48,155 bases of DNA from Heliobacterium mobile (GTDB lineage Bacteria; Bacillota; Desulfitobacteriia; Heliobacteriales; Heliobacteriaceae). Shown here one piece after another: positions 42,666-48,155 of this stretch. Where the stretch lies: contig NZ_WNKU01000024.1 of NCBI RefSeq assembly GCF_009720735.1, positions 1 through 48,155 of the forward strand, read 5' to 3'. The translations under genes and the position numbers were made by a program. A model generated the notes under the pieces. The model saw only the letters and a list, made by a program, of their open reading frames with translations, had not been told where the DNA came from and did not search any database. Positions within the stretch are counted from its first letter, which is position 1. Every line of letters starts with the position of its first letter.

Positions 42666-42997
42666 TGCGATTCGTTTTTAGGAGTTAGGTGTATCCACTG
42701 AAAAGATATCATCTGCACATTAGTTGTGCGTCCGGTCCCACCACTTGCCGTAAGGCTTTTCTGAAGTTTTAAGGGGGAGTAATTATCTGTCAAGGATATT
42801 CGGAGAGTGGGAAAGAACTTACCACAGTTCATTCCGATATCAATCCTATTTATTCATCGATGTAAAACAAAAGAAAACCCCAGCCTCCGATCGGATGAGT
42901 GGGGTTGTAGATATTGGAAACAATTGGATTGCGTTTAGATGTAGGCTACATACGTACTTGGCACAACTCTCTGCTATAATAGAAATAAAAATCAACA
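42666..42997 (+). other. Gene-free stretch with one hairpin
   Basis: AAGGGGGAG at about 42770 precedes a 27-codon frame opening at ATT/ATC and ending at 42866, too short to support. The hairpin AACCCCA/TGGGGTT (42877-42908) has its T-run only on the minus strand. An extended -10 (TGCTATAAT, 42972-42980) precedes the next gene. Confidence 0.4.
42972..42980 (+). promoter_or_regulatory. Extended -10 promoter of the Bfd-like gene
   Basis: TGCTATAAT; a -35 is not evident (TTGGCA at 42958 is too close). Confidence 0.5.
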
Positions 42998-43192
42998 ATG
43001 GAGGGTTGCATTATAGATACTAATAAAGTTGTTTGTAAATGTAAAAAGATAACTTACGGAGACTTAAAAAATGCTATTGAAAACGGTGCGAAGTCTTTTA
43101 AGAATGTAAAGGAAGTTACAAAGGTAGCTACTGATTGTAAAAAATGCAAAGACAAGGTGAAAAATTTAGTAAATCAACTGCTTGAAAAATAA
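42998..43192 (+). CDS. Bfd-like [2Fe-2S]-binding protein
   Basis: The 64-residue protein matches the BFD-like fold: VVCKCKKITYGDLKNAIENG, then a helix and DCKKCKDKVKNLV, giving the C-x-C...C-x2-C ligand set. Bacterioferritin-associated ferredoxins deliver electrons to ferritin-stored iron; related domains occur as small redox carriers. The start is unclear: ATG 42998 has no upstream ribosome site, while GGAGGG at 43000-43005 would serve an in-frame ATT 43010 or ATA 43013. The gene is short, monocistronic and ends in its own terminator. Confidence 0.75.
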   Translation: MEGCIIDTNKVVCKCKKITYGDLKNAIENGAKSFKNVKEVTKVATDCKKCKDKVKNLVNQLLEK

Positions 43193-43246
43193 TTTGGTGA
43201 ACCCGCTAACCTGCATATGTAGTGAAGCCATTTCTGAACATCCTGC

Positions 43247-43277
43247 GACTTCGCCACCACCGGCGAGGTCTTTTTTG
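43247..43277 (+). terminator. Terminator of the Bfd-like gene
   Basis: GACTTCGCC and GGCGAGGTC form the stem, followed by TTTTTTG. Confidence 0.85.
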
Positions 43278-43295
43278 TTTTGTGCTGAAGGGAGG

Positions 43296-44840
43296 TTACA
43301 TCTTGAAACGTGCAACCATCTTATTGATTTGTTCAGCTGTTTTTGCCTGTGTCATCATAGCTAAGTTGACCTCAGAAATCGAGATATTGAGTTCTTCCGA
43401 CCGTTTTGCAATATCTGTAGTCTCAGAAGAGATTTTGAAAATCAAATCGGCTACTGCAACAATCGCTTTGTTTACTTCGGATACGGAAGTGAGAACTTGT
43501 CCACTCATACTTTGCGTGTGATCAAATAAGCTTGAGAAGGTATCGGCATCAGAGAGGTATTGATTTCCGACGGTTACAAGTCGCTCATAATCTTTCGTGA
43601 CAGTATTGTCGATAAATCGCAGCAACTCATTGGTTTTATCAACAAGCACATCGATCGCTTGGCCGACTTGTTTCGTTACAACTTGAATATTCGCTACCGT
43701 TTTTGACGATTCCTCCGATAGTTTTCTTACCTCTTCTGCGACGACCGCGAATCCTCGACCCTGTTCTCCAGCTCGTGCTGCTTCGATAGCGGCGTTTAAA
43801 GCGAGCAAGTTCGTTTGTGAAGCGATGGCAGATATAGAACTTGCGAGTGCAGATATCTGGTCAACAACTTTTGCATCATCAATTGCTGCAAGTACGGAAA
43901 GATTGATTGCTTCATACAGTTGATTGGCGGATGTACTCGAACGGATGGAATCGTTTTTGAGATTTAGGGCGCGTATCTCGATTTCCTTAGTTTGCCCTTT
44001 TCCATTGTCGACGCTTTGGTTCAGAAATTGTAATCCTGCATACATTTCTTGGCTAGAAGCGGTTATTTCCTCTACTGAAGCTGAAACAGACTGGGTCCCT
44101 GCTGATATTTCATTGGTTGAGGATAAGACATTGTTCATACTAAACGAAACGGTCTTGGTGGTTGCCGCTAATTGTTGACCGGAGGATGCTAATTCTTGTG
44201 CAGTTTGGAGCATCTCATGGAGAGTTTTGCGAATATTACCTTGGAAAATGTCGATGAAAGCGGCGATTTGACCAATTTCATCTCTTTGGGTTTTCAATGA
44301 TGAGGATAGGGAAACGGAAAAATCACCCGCTGACATCTGTTCCGTTACATGCTTTATTTCATTTAATGAATTCTTCAGTCGACGGTAGACGAAGAAGCTT
44401 AATATGAAGGCAGAAGCAATGAAAAAAAGACAAGTCACAATAAGAAAAAGAGTTGATGATAAAAATCTTTCTCTGCTTTTATTTGCATCATTAGTGCCAT
44501 AACCGTCTAGTATTTCGCCTAACTCATTGATGGAACCACGAGTTTTTTCGAACAATGTATCCGAATCGGCAAGACGCTGCATCAACTCGTCACGACTAAC
44601 CACCGGTTGATCACTCAGTTCAATAAGTGAATCAGAAATCTCGACCCACGATTTAAAAGATGTTCGAAAAATATCGATGTTTTCAAAAGCGCTTTTTCCA
44701 GAGGTTTTGTGGGTAATAGGTAGGAATTCGCTCCTGTTCTTTTGAATAATATTGCTCGCGTTTTCAAAACGCTCAGTTGCCTGTTGGATACAACCATGAA
44801 AGAACCGCCCAACGGCCCCAGACGCCGCCAGTGGTTCACC
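43296..44840 (-). pseudogene. 5'-truncated methyl-accepting chemotaxis protein
   Basis: From GTG 44603 the frame encodes 435 residues: a membrane helix (50-72), HAMP, and a complete signalling domain with [27 protein letters not shown]. The frame is open further upstream to TAA 44841 and there encodes clear sensor-domain sequence ([33 protein letters not shown]) but has no ATG, GTG or TTG before 44603. The first membrane helix and true start are absent. Upstream DNA looks non-coding. I read this as a receptor that lost its 5' end, perhaps still expressed as a partial protein from GTG 44603. Confidence 0.7.
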
Positions 44841-45250
44841 TTACCGTAAAATCAATTTTAATAAAAACACACCGATTACAACGCAAAAAAACGGCCGTTA
44901 GCTCAGTGCCTCCGTCGGATTCCCCTGCGTACCGGCCATATCAACCCCATAGCCTTTCCATAGATGCCCGCTGTAACTACAACGGCAACTACTTTTAGTT
45001 TTTCTCTTCACCTTGTGATCCTGCTAACCCGCATTTGTAGTGGAGTCGGCGTCAGATACTTGAACCCGCAGTCTGTCACTATTCCTACTGGGATTATAGA
45101 AGGGGTGTGGATTCGGTGGTTGAGTAGGTTGATTAAAAAAACTGATTTCGAGTATATTTTTTCGAATACATGCAAAAATAGTACTGGAAGACAAACAAAT
45201 CAAGGCATTCTCTGAAATCACTGTAAATACGGAATATATTGGAGAGAATT
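44841..45250. other. Gene-free stretch upstream of the truncated receptor
   Basis: No convincing gene on either strand. The segment 45014-45047 is a diverged copy of 43196-43229 (about 27 of 34 bases alike, same orientation), so the two flank the truncated receptor gene. Confidence 0.45.
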
Positions 45251-46096
45251 ATGACAAACCTGTACTGGTATCATGGTTTGACTATTTTTGGCCTAGTATT
45301 AATAATCTTTACTTTGTTTAAGAAAAAAAGCATCATTGACTTATTTTCGTTTTTTTTATTCGTGTCAGCACTCGCCTATCTATGTGAGGTTGTAATACTA
45401 TTTGTATTTAATAGTTATACATACAAACCAGGTTTATTCGCTGACTCTATTCAAGAAAGTATTTATGGGCACTTAGTGTGTAACGGCTTTTTTTGGGGTG
45501 GATTTACACTTTTGGTAGCTGCATTTCAATTAAAATATTACTGGATTTTCTTAATATCAGGTTTCTTTATGCTTGTAGAAGAAATCTTCCTTAAATTAGG
45601 AATATATACCCACCACTGGTGGAGAACTTACATGACGGGAATAGTAGTTGTTGTGTTCCTTTTTATTACAAGAAAGTGTTTTTGGATCATGAAAGAAGAG
45701 AAGCATAAGCTTCTGAGATTCACTGCATTTTATTTAATAGCATGGTTGTTATTATTAGGTCCATCTGTAATACTTTTGATTTTAAACAAACAGCATTTTG
45801 GTATTGGTTTGAATAATAATTACTTTCTTGATGATATTTTGTTTGATGTACCATACCACTTGATTTTATCTTTAGTTTATATATTCTTTATTAATTTTCT
45901 AAATAAGTCGTATTGGGAAATTGCCCCTTTTTTAGTGGTTCTATTAAGCGACTATATAATGATGAGATTGAACATTTTGACTTTTAATGACGGTTGGAAT
46001 CTATTTTACTTAACACAACTTCGCTATTTATGTTTAGGACTATATATAATCCTGGAAAAGCATTCATTGAATATTGATTCTACTAGAATAACCTAG
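45251..46096 (+). CDS. Polytopic membrane protein of unknown function
   Basis: The 281-residue protein is mostly hydrophobic, with about eight membrane helices and aromatic loops (THHWWRTYMTG, HSLNIDS). I recognise no named family; it resembles the clostridial CBO0543-type membrane proteins only in character. ATG 45251 was chosen because GGAGAG lies 4-8 bases upstream. Base composition is AT-rich compared with the housekeeping block. Confidence 0.7.
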   Translation: MTNLYWYHGLTIFGLVLIIFTLFKKKSIIDLFSFFLFVSALAYLCEVVILFVFNSYTYKPGLFADSIQESIYGHLVCNGFFWGGFTLLVAAFQLKYYWIFLISGFFMLVEEIFLKLGIYTHHWWRTYMTGIVVVVFLFITRKCFWIMKEEKHKLLRFTAFYLIAWLLLLGPSVILLILNKQHFGIGLNNNYFLDDILFDVPYHLILSLVYIFFINFLNKSYWEIAPFLVVLLSDYIMMRLNILTFNDGWNLFYLTQLRYLCLGLYIILEKHSLNIDSTRIT

Positions 46097-46122
46097 CTTT
46101 AGCTTTCCTATAACCCTAAGAA

Positions 46123-46596
46123 TTACTTTATTATATCTCGTGTCTTTTTACCGGAATATACTTTATCTTCCCCGACTATAGCCAGCGACAACCATATAAA
46201 TAGTGATAGTGCCGCTATACTATATATTACGCTAAATATCATATCAAAGCTTCCATACTTGAAAGCTCCTCTTTGGATATAAGCGTACTGTAGAATTGAG
46301 AATACTGCAGCCACAGAAGTAACAGAAATTAGCTTTGATATTGAACTTTTTGTTAACCAATTAATCATGAGTATACCAATCCCTGAATAAGCAAGCAGTT
46401 GAAATAATGAAGCTCTACCAATGGGGATTAAAACGTGTTCAAAGCTGTAAAACCCTAAGTATGACGATAGATTATCTAGAAAGATCATCCAGACCATAGA
46501 CACATAAACAGCATACCGTAATTCAAAAATTCTTTTCATCGGAATAATTATTAGAACTAATGACCAAATGATTATACTAACTACCAAATGTTCCAT
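46123..46596 (-). CDS. CBO0543-like membrane protein
   Basis: The 157-residue protein has four or five membrane helices, with FELRYAVYVSMVWMIFLDN and YIQRGAFKYGSFDMIFSVIYS resembling the CBO0543 family of small Bacillota membrane proteins. Function is unknown. It is convergent with the 45251 gene, 26 bases apart. Confidence 0.62.
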   Translation of the reverse strand: MEHLVVSIIIWSLVLIIIPMKRIFELRYAVYVSMVWMIFLDNLSSYLGFYSFEHVLIPIGRASLFQLLAYSGIGILMINWLTKSSISKLISVTSVAAVFSILQYAYIQRGAFKYGSFDMIFSVIYSIAALSLFIWLSLAIVGEDKVYSGKKTRDIIK

Positions 46597-46931
46597 GATG
46601 CACCTCTAAGCATTGAATTTACTACTATTTAATATAACCAATTAATTGATAGATTATTTAGAGCCCGATAGCCAAACCATATTTTCCAAAGTCTGTTACA
46701 AATTATAGATTTTAATAGTCTGGCCATTAATTGAACCCAAAATTGGACATTGAAGGTCACAATCGGACGATGAGGAAGTTACGGGAACAGCGGCGAACAC
46801 TACGGCAATGATTGGCCCAAAATAAAAACGACCAGGCCGGTGTGATGGACCTGGACGTGTATGAACTGCGTACGGATACGATGGGTAAGTTGCCGAATAC
46901 GATGTGGGATAAGGCGAGTTAACAAAAGGGG
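46597..46931. other. Gene-free stretch with decayed coding remnants
   Basis: At 46768-46815 the plus strand reads MRKLREQRRTLRQ then a stop, and at 46820-46922 a start-less frame ends DLDVYELRTDTMGKLPNTMW plus DKAS and stop. These look like fragments of a lost, higher-GC gene. Confidence 0.35.
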
Positions 46932-47150
46932 CTACTTCATAACCTCCAAATTCCTAAGGATGTCTTGCAACTCCTGAAAGGTAATTTCCCCTTTAGCATA
47001 ACGTCTTTTTGCCACTTCTGCCGGTGAAGTAAACCTTTTATAGGCGATGTAGGCACCTATGATAAGTAAAATGGGAATGCCTACTTTAACGAACACAAGC
47101 AAAAGAATAAGAATGATGGAGCCTGCGGTTAACTCTAACCAACCGAGCAT
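46932..47150 (-). CDS. Small membrane protein with C-terminal SHOCT domain
   Basis: The 72-residue protein has an N-terminal hydrophobic segment (ILILLLVFVKVGIPILLIIG) and a C-terminal SHOCT motif (AKRRYAKGEITFQELQDIL). SHOCT domains are short oligomerisation modules of unknown partner, common in small membrane proteins. The gene stands alone; an AGGCGGGTT ribosome-site-like sequence precedes the ATG. Confidence 0.75.
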   Translation of the reverse strand: MLGWLELTAGSIILILLLVFVKVGIPILLIIGAYIAYKRFTSPAEVAKRRYAKGEITFQELQDILRNLEVMK

Positions 47151-47398
47151 TTAGGAACCCGCCTTTCATAAATCATCATGTCACCATTATAACAAACATG
47201 CTTTGATCGGGGAATTAAAGGAGGCTGAACGGCGATTGGATGAAGCCTATCCGTTAGACATATACGGCGTCATTCAGAAGGAAGCAGCCCATTGGATGAA
47301 CTTTTCACTACAGGCGGTCAGCGACCATGTTCAATCAAAAGCAGTGGTCCACCTGAGTACCTAAGATATGCGGTCCTCGCCCTTGACACCAAATAAAA

Positions 47399-47812
47399 TC
47401 ACTCCGACTTCGGTTCTCCTTTTCCCCATGAGCCGATCTCAATTAAATTACCTTCTGGATCAGCCACATAAGAGGTTCTCATTCCCCAAGGTTCATTTCT
47501 GGGTGATACAACGGATTGTGCACCAAGACGAACGACTCTCTCAAATTCATTGTCTACATCGGTAAAAAGAGGCAGGTCAATCGCTAATTCAAAAGATCCG
47601 TTCAATCCGGTAGGGAAGGAAACATCTGTTCCTAAGTAGCCCGGTAATAACTTTCTCTCATACATCATTATTCGGATTCCGTCATGTTTAAATTCGGCAT
47701 AGGGACCTTCTCCGTTCCAATCAATTTCTAAACCAAGTACGTCTCGATAAAATCCAACCATTATTTTGATATCACAGACAAAAATTCCGATACCGTTGAA
47801 TCTAACTCCCAT
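47399..47812 (-). CDS. VOC-family (glyoxalase/bleomycin-resistance fold) protein
   Basis: The 137-residue protein has two beta-alpha-beta-beta-beta modules: FVCDIKIMVGFYRDVLGLEIDW, then FELAIDLPLFTDVDNEFERVV, GAQSVVSPRNEPWGMRTSYVADPEGNLIEIGSW. The C-terminal DPEGNLIEI holds the usual metal-ligand Glu. VOC proteins include glyoxalases, dioxygenases and drug-binding resistance proteins; the substrate is not predictable. ATG 47812 is used because GATGAGG lies 6 bases upstream of it. Confidence 0.85.
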   Translation of the reverse strand: MGVRFNGIGIFVCDIKIMVGFYRDVLGLEIDWNGEGPYAEFKHDGIRIMMYERKLLPGYLGTDVSFPTGLNGSFELAIDLPLFTDVDNEFERVVRLGAQSVVSPRNEPWGMRTSYVADPEGNLIEIGSWGKGEPKSE

Positions 47813-48155
47813 GTACAACCTCATCCCCTCTTAATAGTTACTGATTTACTTTTTACAACAGGGTCATAAATCCTCTAGCTGTTATGAAAAAATCCCACGC
47901 CAAATAAGCGACGGTCAGAAGATTGAAATAACCCTCGCTAGATACGTGGTCGGACCTAGCAAATTTATGCGTGTCGTGTTGGTTTTAACGCGGTTTGTCC
48001 AGCCTGTGGAATGTGGGTAAAGAAGCGTCCGGTCCTATGACTGCCGAACGCTTGTTTTTTAATCCTTTAATCTTTTTTCATTCGTGATCGGTTAACCATA
48101 TTTTCAAGATAAACCCAAATGAATTTAGGTTTAATGTTGAATGTTTACAAGTTGC
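47813..48155. other. Gene-free end of window
   Basis: No gene is supported. A terminator-like hairpin lies at 48023-48060 on the plus strand. Confidence 0.5.
48023..48060 (+). terminator. Terminator-like hairpin
   Basis: AAGCGTCCGG and CCGAACGCTT pair with one mismatch and are followed by GTTTTTT. No gene is visible just upstream. Confidence 0.55.

Noticed and set aside
42770-42868. 27-codon frame after AAGGGGGAG starting at ATT or ATC
   Set aside because: Too short, no recognisable sequence and no homologous evidence.
1-48155. CRISPR arrays, tRNA or rRNA genes, intact insertion sequences
   Set aside because: I saw no regularly spaced repeats, tRNA T-loop sequences in cloverleaf context, rRNA segments or transposase genes.

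Overview
The window looks like chromosomal DNA of an endospore-forming, probably anaerobic member of the Bacillota (Clostridia in the broad sense; a heliobacterium-like lineage is possible but unproven). Reasons: the infC-rpmI-rplT block behind an attenuated leader, a T-box in front of pheS, ktrB-ktrA, zapA and PHP-type PolX, frequent TTG/GTG starts behind strong AGGAGG sites, and many genes resembling spore-surface genes. I saw no rRNA, tRNA, CRISPR array or intact insertion sequence.

Region 1 (1-18.3 kb) reads as a spore-surface glycan island. Cys- and Cys/His-rich small proteins lie at both ends (84-1245 and 17145-18246). Between them are a UDP-glucose dehydrogenase and UDP-glucuronate decarboxylase (UDP-xylose supply), a plus-strand run with four GT61-type domains, a radical SAM protein and two CgeB-like/TPR proteins, and a minus-strand pair of GT2/TPR glycosyltransferases. 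Several upstream regions carry sigma-K-like -10 boxes (CATAnnnTG), fitting late mother-cell expression.

Region 2 (18.3-26.9 kb, minus strand) is the most interesting part. It pairs an archaeal-type DhnA aldolase with a dehydroquinate-synthase-II homologue, the combination that makes 3-amino-4-hydroxybenzoate in the GriI/GriH pathway. With them come two PaaK-like adenylating ligases, a metal-dependent amidohydrolase, two proteins built from three copies of one helical module, and two paralogous small proteins with Arg/Lys-rich tails. Ligase plus amidohydrolase plus aminohydroxybenzoate is the logic of benzoxazole formation (nataxazole, closoxazole). The small proteins and promoter motifs suggest a link to the spore.

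Region 3 (26.9-40.6 kb) is mostly housekeeping: a PAS-GGDEF-HD-GYP c-di-GMP protein, infC (ATC start) with rpmI and rplT, K+ uptake ktrB-ktrA, a SpoU RNA methyltransferase, T-box-pheS-pheT, zapA, a PolX whose polymerase carboxylates are all replaced, and a DUF34/NIF3 protein.

Region 4 (40.6-48.2 kb) is sparse and AT-richer, with decayed stretches: a STAS protein, an iron-sulfur flavoprotein, a Bfd-like [2Fe-2S] protein, a 5'-truncated chemoreceptor, small membrane proteins and a VOC-family protein.

All family assignments come from motifs read by eye. No database search was run.
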